A DNA stretch of 64,000 bases, taken from NCBI RefSeq assembly GCF_008642335.1, contig NZ_CP029191.1, positions 3,348,001 to 3,412,000 on the forward strand, in the 5' to 3' direction. This DNA is from Streptomyces venezuelae. GTDB taxonomy: Bacteria > Actinomycetota > Actinomycetes > Streptomycetales > Streptomycetaceae. The notes under the pieces are model-generated. The model was not told where the DNA came from. It did no database searches and saw only the letters and a list, made by a program, of their open reading frames with translations. The translations under genes and the position numbers were made by a program. Shown here in pieces: positions 42,548-51,523 of the stretch (its first letter is position 1; the number at the start of each line of letters is the position of its first letter).

Positions 42548-43318
42548 TCAGCCGAACTGCACCGACCTCTTCGCCAGTCCCATCCAGAAGCCGTCGATCA
42601 CGCTCCGCTGTCCCCTCAGATCGCCCGTCGCGTCCGCCGCGCCCAGCGTCACGAACAGCGGCGCGAAGTGCTCCGTGCGCGGGTGGGCGAGCTGTCCCGC
42701 CGGGGACTTGTGCCCGAAGTCGAGCAGCGCGTCCACGTCGCCCGCCTCCAGCGCCTCGTGCCCCCACGCGTCGAACTCCGCCGACCAGGACGGGACGCCG
42801 CCCTGCCGCAGCGCGGCGAGGTTGTGCGTGAAGAAGCCGCTGCCGACGATCAGGACACCCTCGTCGCGCAGCGGCGCCAGCTTGCGGCCGATGTCCATGA
42901 GGCGGCGCGGGTCGAGGGTCGGCAGGGAGATCTGAAGCACGGGGATGTCGGCGTCCGGGTACATCTCCACGAGCGGGACGTACGCGCCGTGGTCGAGCCC
43001 GCGGTCCGGCACGTCCTGGACGGGCGTGCCGGAGGCGTGCAGCAGTTTCCGTACGGAGGCGGCGAGTTCGGGGGCGCCGGGCGCGGCGTACGTCACCTGG
43101 TAGTAGTGCTCGGGGAAGCCCCAGAAGTCGTACACGAGGGGCAGTGTCTCGGTGGCGGACAGGGCGAGCGGGGCCTCCTCCCAGTGCGCGGAGACCATGA
43201 GGATCACCTTCGGGCGCGGCAGCCCCGCGGACCAGGCGGCGAGCTCGCCGGGCCAGACGGGGTCGTCGGCGAGCGGCGGTGCGCCGTGGCTGAGATACAG
43301 GGCGGGCATGCGGGACAT
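42548..43318 (-). CDS. class III extradiol dioxygenase (DODA/YgiD family)
   Basis: Protein of 256 residues of the LigB/DODA superfamily, metal-dependent ring-opening dioxygenases of catechol-like substrates. Seen: PALYLSHGAPPLADD with the first metal His, ILMVSAHWEEAPLALS with the second, DHGAYVPLVEMYPDADIPVL with the active-site His, and GSGFFTHNLAALR. Start ATG 43318. Divergent from a MarR-family gene, its likely regulator. Substrate unknown. Confidence 0.9.
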   Translation of the reverse strand: MSRMPALYLSHGAPPLADDPVWPGELAAWSAGLPRPKVILMVSAHWEEAPLALSATETLPLVYDFWGFPEHYYQVTYAAPGAPELAASVRKLLHASGTPVQDVPDRGLDHGAYVPLVEMYPDADIPVLQISLPTLDPRRLMDIGRKLAPLRDEGVLIVGSGFFTHNLAALRQGGVPSWSAEFDAWGHEALEAGDVDALLDFGHKSPAGQLAHPRTEHFAPLFVTLGAADATGDLRGQRSVIDGFWMGLAKRSVQFG

Positions 43319-43355
43319 CGCGCACCTCCGGCGAGCGGACCGAACAGTCACTTGA

Positions 43356-43438
43356 TTACTTGAAACCTATGGTTACTTGAAACCTCAAGCTTTACGGTCG
43401 ACATCGTACGACTGGTTTGTTCAAAATTCAAGGAACAA
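43356..43438. promoter_or_regulatory. direct and inverted repeats between dioxygenase and MarR genes
   Basis: TTACTTGAAACCT occurs at 43356-43368 and 43373-43385 (17-base period). TTGTTC-N10-GAACAA (43417-43438) is an inverted repeat 19 bases before the MarR start. The whole pocket is A/T-rich. These are likely MarR-binding sites for both divergent genes. Confidence 0.6.
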
Positions 43439-43456
43439 CCTCGTACAGTGGGGTAC

Positions 43457-43972
43457 ATGGATACGGCAGCGACCCCTCCCCCGGCCGGCGAGCCGCGCTG
43501 GCTGGACGGCGAAGAGCAGCGCGTCTGGCGGGCCTACCTTCAGGCGACGACCCTTCTCGACGATTTCCTCGACCGTCAGTTGCAGCGCGACGCGGGCATG
43601 CCCCACATGTACTACGGCCTATTGGTCCAGTTGTCCGACGCCCCGCGGCGGCGGCTCCGGATGACCGAGCTGGCCAAGAAGATGAAGATCACCCGGTCCC
43701 GTCTCTCGCACGCCATAGCGCGCCTGGAGAAGAGCGGCTGGGTGCGCCGCGAGGACTGTCCGTCCGACAAGCGCGGGCAGCTGGCGATCCTGACCGACGA
43801 CGGGTTCGAGGTGCTCCGCAGAACCGCTCCCGGCCATGTCACCGCCGTCCGCCAGGCCCTCTTCGACCGGCTCACCCCGGAACAGCAGAAGGCCCTCGGC
43901 GAGATCATGCAGATCGTCGCCGAGGGACTTCAGCCCGAGGAGGCCGGGGCGGACCTCCCCTGGCTCCGCTAG
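43457..43972 (+). CDS. MarR-family transcriptional regulator
   Basis: Winged-helix regulator of 171 residues. Seen: RRLRMTELAKKMKITRSRLS (recognition helix region), HAIARLEKSGWVRREDCPSD with KRGQLAILTDDG (wing). ATG 43457 with GGGG upstream; GTG 43448 adds 3 residues. Probably represses the divergent dioxygenase gene and itself. Confidence 0.92.
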   Translation: MDTAATPPPAGEPRWLDGEEQRVWRAYLQATTLLDDFLDRQLQRDAGMPHMYYGLLVQLSDAPRRRLRMTELAKKMKITRSRLSHAIARLEKSGWVRREDCPSDKRGQLAILTDDGFEVLRRTAPGHVTAVRQALFDRLTPEQQKALGEIMQIVAEGLQPEEAGADLPWLR

Positions 43973-44000
43973 GTGCCGTCGGTGCCGCGTCGGGCCCGGG

Positions 44001-45524
44001 TCAGTGGGCCATCACCGGGATCTTGACCTCGTCCTCGGCACCGTCCGACGAGTCGGCGGAAGCCGACGTGCCGCCCTGGTGGCCGGTGGTGATGAACGTG
44101 GCCGCGATCAGCGCGGAGGCCACCAGGATCCCGACCGCCCACCAGATGGCGCTGGTGTACCCCTCGACCATGGCCTGCGCCTGGAGGAGCTTCGGGTTGG
44201 TGGCGCCCGCCGCGTGGTCCGTGAGGTACGCGGTGGTCGCCGAGGCGGCGATGGTGTTCAGGAGGGCCGTGCCGATGGCGCCGCCCACCTGCTGCGAGGT
44301 GTTGACCATCGCGGAGGCGACACCGGCGTCACGGGCCTCGACGCCGTGCGTGGCCAGGGACATGGCGGGCATGAACGCCGTACCCATGCCGAGGCCCAGC
44401 ATCAGCTGCGCGGGCAGGATCAGACCGGCGTACGAGGTGCCGATCTCCAGCTGCGTCAGGAGCAGCATGCCGACCGCCGCGAGCAGGAAGCCCGGGGCCA
44501 TGAGCAGCCGCGGCGGGACGCGGGTCATCAGGCGGGCACCGATCTGCGTGGAGCCCGTGATCATGCCGACGATCATCGGCAGGAAGGCGAAGCCGGTCTT
44601 GACCGGCGAGTAGCCCTTCACGATCTGCAGGTAGTACGTGAGGAACAGGAACAGGCCGAACATCGCGATGACCGCGAGGCCGAGCGACAGGTAGACACCG
44701 CCGCGGTTGCGCTCGGTCAGGACGCGCAGCGGCAGCAGCGGCGACTTGACCTTGGCCTCGGTGAGGACGAACGCGGCGAGCAGCACGACGGAGGCGACGA
44801 ACATCGTCACGGTCACGGCGTCGGACCAGCCGTCGGACTCGGCGCGGGTGAAGCCGTAGACGAGCGCGACCAGACCGAGGGTGGACAGGACCACGCCGGG
44901 GATGTCGAGCGGCGAGCGGTTGCGGCCGCCGGCCGGCTCACGGATGACGAAGTACGCGCCGAGGGCGGCGATCACCGCGAACGGGATGTTCACGAAGAAG
45001 GTCCAGCGCCAGTTCAGGTACTCAGTGAGGAAGCCGCCGAGGATCAGGCCGACGGCGCCGCCGCCACCGGCGATCGCGCCGTAGATGCCGAAGGCCTTGG
45101 CGCGCTCCTTGGCGTCGGTGAACATCACCGCGAGCAGCGAGAGGGCGGCGGGCGCGAGCAGCGCGCCGAACACACCCTGGAGGGCGCGGGCGCCCAGCAT
45201 CATGGCCTCACCCGTCGCGGCGCCGCCGAGCGCGGAGGCCGCGGCGAAGCCGACCAGGCCGGTCACGAAGGTGCGCTTGCGGCCCCACAGGTCGGCGATG
45301 CGGCCGCCGAAGAGCAGCAGACCGCCGAAGGCGAGCGCGTAGGCCGTGATGACCCACTGGCGGTTGCCGTCGGATATGCCGAGGTCCTGCTGCGCGGAGG
45401 GCAGCGCGATGTTCACGATGGTCGCGTCGAGGACGACCATCAGCTGGGCGAGCGCGATGAAGACGAGCGCCTTCCAGCGGTTGGCGTCGGGCCCGGTGTC
45501 GGGCCTGAGGGCTGTTTGAGACAT
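44001..45524 (-). CDS. MFS drug:H+ antiporter (DHA2 family)
   Basis: Exporter of about 507 residues with 14 membrane segments. Seen: LAQLMVVLDATIVNIALPSA (motif D1), GGRIADLWGRKRTFVTG (motif A), GARALQGVFGALLAPAALSL, GGGGAVGLILGGFLTEYLNW (motif C). Acidic tail SADSSDGAEDEVKIP. ATG 45524 (AGGTGG 8 bases upstream) is preferred to GTG 45536. Lies 77 bases downstream of a TetR gene on the same strand, probably its repressor. Confidence 0.93.
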   Translation of the reverse strand: MSQTALRPDTGPDANRWKALVFIALAQLMVVLDATIVNIALPSAQQDLGISDGNRQWVITAYALAFGGLLLFGGRIADLWGRKRTFVTGLVGFAAASALGGAATGEAMMLGARALQGVFGALLAPAALSLLAVMFTDAKERAKAFGIYGAIAGGGGAVGLILGGFLTEYLNWRWTFFVNIPFAVIAALGAYFVIREPAGGRNRSPLDIPGVVLSTLGLVALVYGFTRAESDGWSDAVTVTMFVASVVLLAAFVLTEAKVKSPLLPLRVLTERNRGGVYLSLGLAVIAMFGLFLFLTYYLQIVKGYSPVKTGFAFLPMIVGMITGSTQIGARLMTRVPPRLLMAPGFLLAAVGMLLLTQLEIGTSYAGLILPAQLMLGLGMGTAFMPAMSLATHGVEARDAGVASAMVNTSQQVGGAIGTALLNTIAASATTAYLTDHAAGATNPKLLQAQAMVEGYTSAIWWAVGILVASALIAATFITTGHQGGTSASADSSDGAEDEVKIPVMAH

Positions 45525-45601
45525 GGGAGTAGCCACCTAGCGGTACGGAGTGGTGAAAAAGGTACGAAAAGTAATGGGCGAAAAGCGCGGGGCGGTGCGG
45601 G

Positions 45602-46258
45602 TCAGTGCTGCCGGAGGTCCTCCAGCGTCGCCGCCGCCCCCGGAAGCTCGGACCGGGCGGGCGCCATCAGGCCGTCCAGGAACAGCTGCAGATGGCGGTG
45701 GATGAAGCGGTCCATGTTCGGGCAGGCCGTGCCCGGCAGCGGCCGGGTGAGCTGGGAGAGGGCGACCATCAGGTCACCGACGGCGATGTCGGTGCGCAGC
45801 TGGCCGGCCTCGCGGGCCCGCTCCATGAGGCCTTCGATGGACTGCTCCAACCGCTCGCGCGAGTCGAGCAGGTCGGGGTGGAAGGGGTCGAAGTCGGCCG
45901 ACAGCATCGGGCACATGGCCCCGATGCGCTCCTCGGCCGCGGCATGCACGAAGGTGCGCAGCGCGGCGAACGAGGCGCTCGCGTCGGCGTTCGCCACGGC
46001 GATGCCCTGCTCGGCGTGGGCCGCGACGCGGTCCGTCACATAGAGGACGACCTGCCGCACGAGCTCGGCGCGGTCGGCGAAGTGACGGTAGACCGTGGCG
46101 TTGCCGACACCGGCCCTGCGCGCGACCTCGTCGAGGGGTACGTCCGGTCCGTACTCCACGAACATCTCGCGTGCGGCGGCGACGATCCGCTCCCGGTTGC
46201 GCAGGGCGTCGGCCCGCGGCCGCGGGACTCGGCGCTGCGGGGCGGTGGCGGTGTCCAC
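45602..46258 (-). CDS. TetR-family regulator
   Basis: Protein of 218 residues (GTG start). HTH: RERIVAAAREMFVEYGPDVP, then VPLDEVARRAGVGNATVYRH. The ligand domain is Ala/Glu-rich with one Cys pair region (GAMCPMLSADFDPFHPD). Upstream gene of the DHA2 exporter; two palindromic operators lie 45-100 bases before its start. Confidence 0.92.
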   Translation of the reverse strand: MDTATAPQRRVPRPRADALRNRERIVAAAREMFVEYGPDVPLDEVARRAGVGNATVYRHFADRAELVRQVVLYVTDRVAAHAEQGIAVANADASASFAALRTFVHAAAEERIGAMCPMLSADFDPFHPDLLDSRERLEQSIEGLMERAREAGQLRTDIAVGDLMVALSQLTRPLPGTACPNMDRFIHRHLQLFLDGLMAPARSELPGAAATLEDLRQH

Positions 46259-46301
46259 GGCTGCTCCTCGTGTGTCGGTCGGGGAAGATGGTGCGCGATG
46301 T

Positions 46302-46356
46302 GGGGAGTGACTCCCCGTTTCACGCGGACACAGTGCTAAACGGGGAGGGAGTCCCC
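46302..46356. promoter_or_regulatory. two TetR operator candidates
   Basis: GGGGAGTGACTCCCC (46302-46316) and GGGGAGGGAGTCCCC (46342-46356) flank the stretch CGTTT...AAACG, so ACTCCCCGTTT and AAACGGGGAG also form a larger inverted repeat. They lie 44 bases upstream of the TetR start and control it and, probably, the exporter. Confidence 0.65.
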
Positions 46357-46525
46357 GGATATTTCCCGCACCCCGACTTAATCCATGTGAGCCGGGTCAC
46401 ACCTGTCTCGGGCAGGAATCCCACGATCGGTCGCACCCAACGAGCGTCCTCGCACCCTCCGGCGGAGGGTGATCGAACAGGGTGCAGCCATGACCGGCGG
46501 CTGCCGCGGAGCGGAAGGCCCATGC

Positions 46526-47809
46526 ATGCAGCAGCCGACCTGGCGCCGGATACGCCCCGCCCGCCGGGGCGTCGCCCTCGGATCCGTCGCCGCGCTCGCC
46601 CTCGCGGTCACCACGTCGGCGAGCACCGGACGCCTGATGGAGGGCGCGCGGAGCGCGGCGGGGCCGGTGGCCCTGGCCCGCGGCACCACCCTCGGCCCCT
46701 GCATGATCAGCGGCACGATGGGCGTACAGATGACGGAGGGCGTGCCCACACCGCCCGGCTACTCCCGCTCCACCGGCACCGTCCGGGCCCTGAACCTGAT
46801 GGTCGACTTCTCGGACGCGCCCGGCCAGGGCAGCGCGATGGACCGTCTCGCGGAGTTCTTCCCGCAGACCTCGGAGTGGTTCCGCACCAGTTCGTACGGT
46901 CGCCTCGACTACCGCCCCGAGTCCCCCCTGCCGGACTGGCTGCGGATGCCGAAGTCGTTCAAGGAGTACGGGATAGAGCGCGGCGCCCCCTTCGATCCCG
47001 GCTACCGCACGCTGGTCGAGGACATCGTGGCGGCCGCCGACCCCGACGTGGACTTCCGTGCGTACGACCTCGTGAACATCCTGATCACCCCGAACGCGGG
47101 CCCCTCGGCCCTCGACACCGTCCTGTCGGTGACTTTCGCGGGCAACCACGAGGCGCCGGTCGCGGACGGCGTCCCCGTCTCCAACGCGTCCTTCGTCTAC
47201 AGCCGCCAGGACGACGGCTCGGGCAGCTACCGGGAGACGGGCTACCGCGTCCTGCCGCACGAGAACGGCCACGTCTTCGGCCTGCCCGACCTGTACACGC
47301 AGGACGGCGGCGGGGCGGTCGGCCACTGGGACATCATGAGCGAGGACTGGGGCGCCAACAACGACCTGCTGGCCTGGCACAAGTGGAAGCTGGGCTGGCT
47401 CGACGACGACCAGGTGGGTTGCGCGGCGGGCTCCGGCACGACCGAGCACACCCTGTCCCCGCTGGCCCACCCGGGCGGCACGAAACTGGCGTTCGCCCCG
47501 CTCGGCGAGAAGACGGGGTACGCGATCGAGGCCCGCGCCCCCGGCGGCAACGACGAGGCGGTCTGCAAGCCGGGCGTCCTGGTCTACCGCGTGGACGCGG
47601 AGGTCGACACCGGCCACGGCCCGGTCACGGTCTCCGACGCGACCCCCGACAGCGGCGGCTGCACGCGCCGCCCCAACGTCCACGCGGAGCTCTCCGACGC
47701 GACGTACGGCGTCGGCGAGACCTTCACCGACCGCAAGACGGGGGTGCGGGTCACGGTGGCCGGGGTGACGGACGACGGCGACTACCGCGTGCACGTCACG
47801 CGGCCGTAG
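46526..47809 (+). CDS. M6-type secreted metalloprotease
   Basis: Secreted zinc protease of about 427 residues. Signal peptide: RRIRPARRGVALGSVAALAL (n-region and core). Zinc motif HENGHVFGLPD (His245, Glu246, His249, Asp255) matches HExxHxxGxxD of the M6 (immune inhibitor A-like) clan; upstream RALNLMVDFSDAPGQGSAMD, SFVYSRQDDGSGSYRETGYR; downstream GGAVGHWDIMSEDWGANNDL, where the Met-turn WDIMS is expected. Start ATG 46526 with GGAAGG 7 bases upstream; ATG 46490 or GTG 46469 are longer alternatives. Convergent with rho, 2 bases apart. Confidence 0.9.
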   Translation: MQQPTWRRIRPARRGVALGSVAALALAVTTSASTGRLMEGARSAAGPVALARGTTLGPCMISGTMGVQMTEGVPTPPGYSRSTGTVRALNLMVDFSDAPGQGSAMDRLAEFFPQTSEWFRTSSYGRLDYRPESPLPDWLRMPKSFKEYGIERGAPFDPGYRTLVEDIVAAADPDVDFRAYDLVNILITPNAGPSALDTVLSVTFAGNHEAPVADGVPVSNASFVYSRQDDGSGSYRETGYRVLPHENGHVFGLPDLYTQDGGGAVGHWDIMSEDWGANNDLLAWHKWKLGWLDDDQVGCAAGSGTTEHTLSPLAHPGGTKLAFAPLGEKTGYAIEARAPGGNDEAVCKPGVLVYRVDAEVDTGHGPVTVSDATPDSGGCTRRPNVHAELSDATYGVGETFTDRKTGVRVTVAGVTDDGDYRVHVTRP

Positions 47810-47811
47810 CG

Positions 47812-48990
47812 TCACGCGGCCGTGGCGGTGTCGTCGCGGGGCAGGGACCCGGGCACGGTCTGCCGCACCTGCCGCAGGAAGGCGGCGTTGCTGGGCGTCT
47901 TGCGGATCCGGTCGAGCAGCGCCTCGAAGGAGTTCTGCCCGTGCAGGGCGCGCCGGAGCCCGCGTACGGCAGTCAACTCGGCGTCACCGACGAGCAGTTC
48001 CTCTCTCCGCGTGCCGGAAGGGGTGATGTCGATGGCGGGGAAGACGCGCCGGTCGGAGAGGGTGCGGTCGAGGCGGAGCTCCATGTTGCCGGTGCTCTTG
48101 AGCTCCTCGAAGTAGTAGTCGTCGGCGCGCGACCCGGTGTCCACGAGCACGGTGGCCAGCATCGTCAGGGAGCCGCCTTCCTCGGCGAGGCGCGCGGCGC
48201 CGAAGAGCCGCTTCGGCCCGTGCACGGCCGCCGCGTCGACACCGCCGCTGAGGGTGCGGCCGCTGCCGGTCGCCGCGTTGTTGTACGCGCGGCACAGCCG
48301 CGTCAGCGAGTCGAAGAGCATGACGACGTCCCGCCCGTCCTCGACCATGCGCTTGGCGCGCTCGACGGCGAGTTCGGCGAGGGCGATGTGTTCCTTGGCG
48401 GGCCGGTCGAAGGTCGAGGCGAGCACCTCGCCGCGGACCGAGCGCCGCATGTCGGTGACCTCCTCGGGCCGCTCGTCGAGCAGGACGACCATGAGGTGGC
48501 ACTCGGGATGGTTGCGGGCGACCGCCGCGGCGATCTGCTGCAGCAGCACGGTCTTGCCGGTCTTCGGCGGGGCGACGATCAGTCCGCGCTGCCCCTTGCC
48601 GACGGGCGCGACGAGGTCGACGAGCCGTCCGGCGACGGGCCCGCCCTCGGTCTCCAGGCGGAGCCGTTCGCGCGGGTGCAGCGGCGTGAGCTCCCGGAAC
48701 CGCGGCCTGCCGCGCAGGGCCTCGGTGACGCGTCCGTTGACGCGCTCGACGCCAGCGAGCACGCGGGGCTTCCCGCAGACGCCCTCGACGAAGTCGCCGG
48801 AGCGCAAGCCGAGTCGGCGGACGAGCGCGGCGGGCACCTGCACGTCGCCGTCGCCCGGCAGGCAGCCGGCGCCCCGGAGGAACCCGCGCCCTTCTCGGAC
48901 GATGTCGAGAACTCCCGCGCAGGAGTGGTCAGTTGCGGATACAGCCGCAGTGACGGTGAGGGGAGGCTGTTCGATGGTTGTGGCAGTCAT
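47812..48990 (-). CDS. rho: short Rho-type transcription termination factor
   Basis: RNA helicase of the Rho family, 392 residues. Seen: CSD-like primary RNA-binding region (CAGVLDIVREGRGFLRGAGC), linker VNGRVTEALRGRPRFRELTP, Walker A GLIVAPPKTGKTVLLQQIAA, catalytic Glu in LDERPEEVTDMRRS, Walker B VVMLFDSLTRLCRAYNN, the Q-loop GGVDAAAVHGPKRLFGAARL and R-loop GSRADDYYFEELKSTGNMEL. All main catalytic motifs are intact. Streptomyces main Rho is about 700 residues with a long acidic/Arg-rich N-terminal insertion; this one lacks it and most of the N-terminal helical bundle, so it is a second, compact type. ATG 48990. Confidence 0.9.
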   Translation of the reverse strand: MTATTIEQPPLTVTAAVSATDHSCAGVLDIVREGRGFLRGAGCLPGDGDVQVPAALVRRLGLRSGDFVEGVCGKPRVLAGVERVNGRVTEALRGRPRFRELTPLHPRERLRLETEGGPVAGRLVDLVAPVGKGQRGLIVAPPKTGKTVLLQQIAAAVARNHPECHLMVVLLDERPEEVTDMRRSVRGEVLASTFDRPAKEHIALAELAVERAKRMVEDGRDVVMLFDSLTRLCRAYNNAATGSGRTLSGGVDAAAVHGPKRLFGAARLAEEGGSLTMLATVLVDTGSRADDYYFEELKSTGNMELRLDRTLSDRRVFPAIDITPSGTRREELLVGDAELTAVRGLRRALHGQNSFEALLDRIRKTPSNAAFLRQVRQTVPGSLPRDDTATAA

Positions 48991-49299
48991 GATGAGGGTC
49001 CTTTCGCGACATGCGAAGAAGAGGGCCCGGCGGGACGGCAGTGGTCACGTCGCGCACGTCGGGCGGAGAGAAAGCTGCCGAGCGAGAGTCCGGTCGGCAG
49101 TACGGAGAAAGAAGCGGGTCGCGCAGAGAAGGCGACCTGAGACGGTACGGGCGCCCAGGACGGGGCGTACACACGTACCTCTCGGAAGGTAGCACAGGGA
49201 CGACCGGCCGGGACAGGCCCTGAGTCGACACACGATTCGGCACGATCCGACACCCGAGGCGACTTCCGACCCTGTAAACCTCCCCCCAGGGGTTTTACG
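48991..49299. other. gene-free divergent region rho / dhbA
   Basis: About 310 bases without a credible gene. A stem CTGCCGA...TCGGCAG (49075-49100) lies in the rho leader side. The iron box is at the right end. I find no other recognisable element. Confidence 0.5.
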
Positions 49300-49318
49300 T
49301 TAGGTTAGCCTTACCTAA
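49300..49318. promoter_or_regulatory. DmdR/IdeR iron box
   Basis: TTAGGTTAGCCTTACCTAA, a 19-bp palindrome matching the actinobacterial iron-box consensus TTAGGTTAGGCTAACCTAA at 17 of 19 positions, 24 bases before the dhbA start. Iron-loaded DmdR/IdeR would block the siderophore genes downstream. Confidence 0.9.
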
Positions 49319-49342
49319 CGAGTTGGGGGAGGTCTCTCACAC

Positions 49343-50146
49343 ATGCGCTCACACATGCCCGAGGGCGAGTTCGCCGGGCGTACCGCTCTGGTGACCGGCG
49401 CGGGCCAGGGCATCGGCGCCGCGGTGGCCGCCGCGCTCGCCGCCCGCGGCGCGCACGTCGTCGCCACGGACCGCGACGCGCACGGCGTCGACGAACTGGC
49501 GGCCGCCTCGCGAGGCCTCTCCGGCACGGTCACGCCCCGCGTCATGGACGTCACCGACGTCGCCGCGGTGACGTCGGTCATCGACGGCATCGTCCGCGAC
49601 CACGGCGCACTCGACCTCCTCGTGAACGTCGCGGGCATCCTGCGCGGCTCCGCCGTCGCCGAACTGACCGACGCCGACTGGGCCGACACCTTCGCCGTGA
49701 ACGCCACCGGCGTCTTCCACACGTCCCGCGCCGCCGCCTCCCACATGACGGCGCGGGGCTCCGGCTGCATCGTCACGGTCGGCTCCAACGCGGCCGGTAT
49801 CCCGCGTACCGGCATGGCCGCGTACGCCGCGTCGAAGGCGGCGGCCGCCGCGTTCACCAAGTGCCTCGGCCTGGAGATCGCCCGCAGCGGCGTGCGCTGC
49901 AACGTCGTGGCGCCCGGCACCACGGACACGGCCATGCAGCGCGCGCTCTGGCCCGACGGCACGGCGGCACAGGCGCCGGCGGGGGTGCTCGACGGCAACC
50001 TGGAGACGTACCGCACCGGCATCCCCCTCGGCCGTATCGCCACGCCCCACGACATCGCCGACGCGGTGGTCTTCCTCGCCTCGGACCGCGCCCGCCACAT
50101 CACGCTGCAGGAGCTGTACGTGGACGGCGGCGCGACGCTGCGCTGA
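49343..50146 (+). CDS. dhbA: 2,3-dihydro-2,3-dihydroxybenzoate dehydrogenase
   Basis: SDR-family enzyme (267 residues) that oxidises 2,3-dihydro-2,3-dihydroxybenzoate to 2,3-dihydroxybenzoate. Seen: [20 protein letters not shown] (nucleotide-binding TGxxxGxG), [16 protein letters not shown], the catalytic Ser in [20 protein letters not shown] with Tyr and Lys in YAASK, and LYVDGGATL at the end. ATG 49343 follows GGGGGAGG. First gene after the iron box. A 41-base tandem duplication of its last codons follows. Confidence 0.93.
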   Translation: MRSHMPEGEFAGRTALVTGAGQGIGAAVAAALAARGAHVVATDRDAHGVDELAAASRGLSGTVTPRVMDVTDVAAVTSVIDGIVRDHGALDLLVNVAGILRGSAVAELTDADWADTFAVNATGVFHTSRAAASHMTARGSGCIVTVGSNAAGIPRTGMAAYAASKAAAAAFTKCLGLEIARSGVRCNVVAPGTTDTAMQRALWPDGTAAQAPAGVLDGNLETYRTGIPLGRIATPHDIADAVVFLASDRARHITLQELYVDGGATLR

Positions 50147-50205
50147 TCACCGCGCTGCGCGAGAACCCCACCGCGAGGCTGCGCTGATCACGCCGCTGCG
50201 CCAGA
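50131..50205 (+). repeat. imperfect tandem duplication of the dhbA 3' end
   Basis: The 33 bases at 50131-50163, which contain the dhbA stop, recur at 50172-50204 with a few changes (41-base period). Confidence 0.7.
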
Positions 50206-50263
50206 GCCCAGCCCCACCCCCGCGCACACACCACCCGAGCCCCGCCCGAGAATTGGAGCCACT

Positions 50264-51523
50264 GTGTCGACGGCACCCGAGGTCGCCACGCACGACGAGC
50301 ACGCCCCGCACTCCACCCCCGCCCCGCACGCCATCCCCGCCCCGCTCGTCACGACCGCCGAGCAGGCCAACCCCGTCGTCGGAGCGGCGACTTCGCTCCT
50401 GGCCGCCTACACCCGGGGCGACCGGTTCCTCGCGACGCCCACCCGCACCCTGCTCGCCGAGGGTGTGCACGCGCATGTCCCGCACGACGACCGGCCGTTG
50501 CCGCAGCGCGTCGCCGCCACCCTGGCCGACGCCCGAGGCACCGGGACCGGTGAGCCGTACGTCGTCGGCGCCGTCCCCTTCGACCCCACCGCGCCCGCCG
50601 CACTCGCCGTCCCCGCGGCCCTGCGCACCGCGCCCCCGCTGGCCGCGGACCCGCTGATCGCGCTGCCCGTAGAGACGGCGGACGCCACCGGCTGGCGCAT
50701 CCGTCCGGTGCCCTCCCCCGAGGAGTACGGCGCGGGCGTCGCCGCCGCCGTCGACCGCATGTGGCGCGGCGACTTCAGCAAGGTCGTCCTCGCCCGCACC
50801 CTCGAACTCACCGCGCCCGCCCCGCTGGACCTCCCCGCGATGCTCCAGCGCCTCGCCCGCCGCGACCCCTCCGGCTACACCTTCGCGCTGCCGACGGCGC
50901 CGGGCCGCACCCTCATCGGCGCGAGCCCCGAGCTGCTCGTCTCGCGCCACGGCAACCAGGTCGTGGCGAACCCCCTCGCCGGCTCGACGCCGCGCAGCGA
51001 CGACCTCGCCGAGGACGTACGCCGCGCCGCCGCACTCCTGGAATCGGCCAAGGACCTGCACGAGCACTCCGTCGTGGTGGACGGCGTGCACCAGGCGCTG
51101 GCCTCCTTCTGCACGGACCTGACCGTCCCGGCCCGCCCCACCCTCGTCCGCACCGCGACCATGTGGCATCTGTCCACGACGGTGACCGGCACCCTCACCT
51201 CCTCCGACACCTCGGCCCTCGAACTGGCCTGCGCCCTGCACCCCACCCCCGCGGTGTGCGGCACGCCCACGGCGACCGCGCGGGAGGCGATCCGCGAGAC
51301 GGAACCGTTCGACCGCGGATTCTTCACCGGCGTGGTCGGCTGGGGCGACGCGAACGGCGACGGCGAGTGGGTCGTGACGATCCGCTGCGCCGAGGCGGAG
51401 GAGCGCAGCCTGCGGCTCTACGCGGGCGCGGGCGTCGTCGCCGCGTCGGACCCGGCGGCGGAGACCGCGGAGACGGGCGCGAAGTTCCGTACGTTCCTGG
51501 ACGCGGTGGGGGCGGAGCTGTGA
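50264..51523 (+). CDS. dhbC: isochorismate synthase
   Basis: Chorismate-binding enzyme (419 residues) that isomerises chorismate to isochorismate, the first committed step. Seen: [52 protein letters not shown] region ([20 protein letters not shown]), [20 protein letters not shown] and [23 protein letters not shown] start at 50264 with GGAG. Its stop overlaps the dhbE start (GTGA). Confidence 0.93.
   Translation: MSTAPEVATHDEHAPHSTPAPHAIPAPLVTTAEQANPVVGAATSLLAAYTRGDRFLATPTRTLLAEGVHAHVPHDDRPLPQRVAATLADARGTGTGEPYVVGAVPFDPTAPAALAVPAALRTAPPLAADPLIALPVETADATGWRIRPVPSPEEYGAGVAAAVDRMWRGDFSKVVLARTLELTAPAPLDLPAMLQRLARRDPSGYTFALPTAPGRTLIGASPELLVSRHGNQVVANPLAGSTPRSDDLAEDVRRAAALLESAKDLHEHSVVVDGVHQALASFCTDLTVPARPTLVRTATMWHLSTTVTGTLTSSDTSALELACALHPTPAVCGTPTATAREAIRETEPFDRGFFTGVVGWGDANGDGEWVVTIRCAEAEERSLRLYAGAGVVAASDPAAETAETGAKFRTFLDAVGAEL

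Noticed and set aside
46036..46323. Short minus-strand frame over the TetR promoter
   Set aside because: It overlaps the TetR coding region in another frame and covers the operators; no motif.
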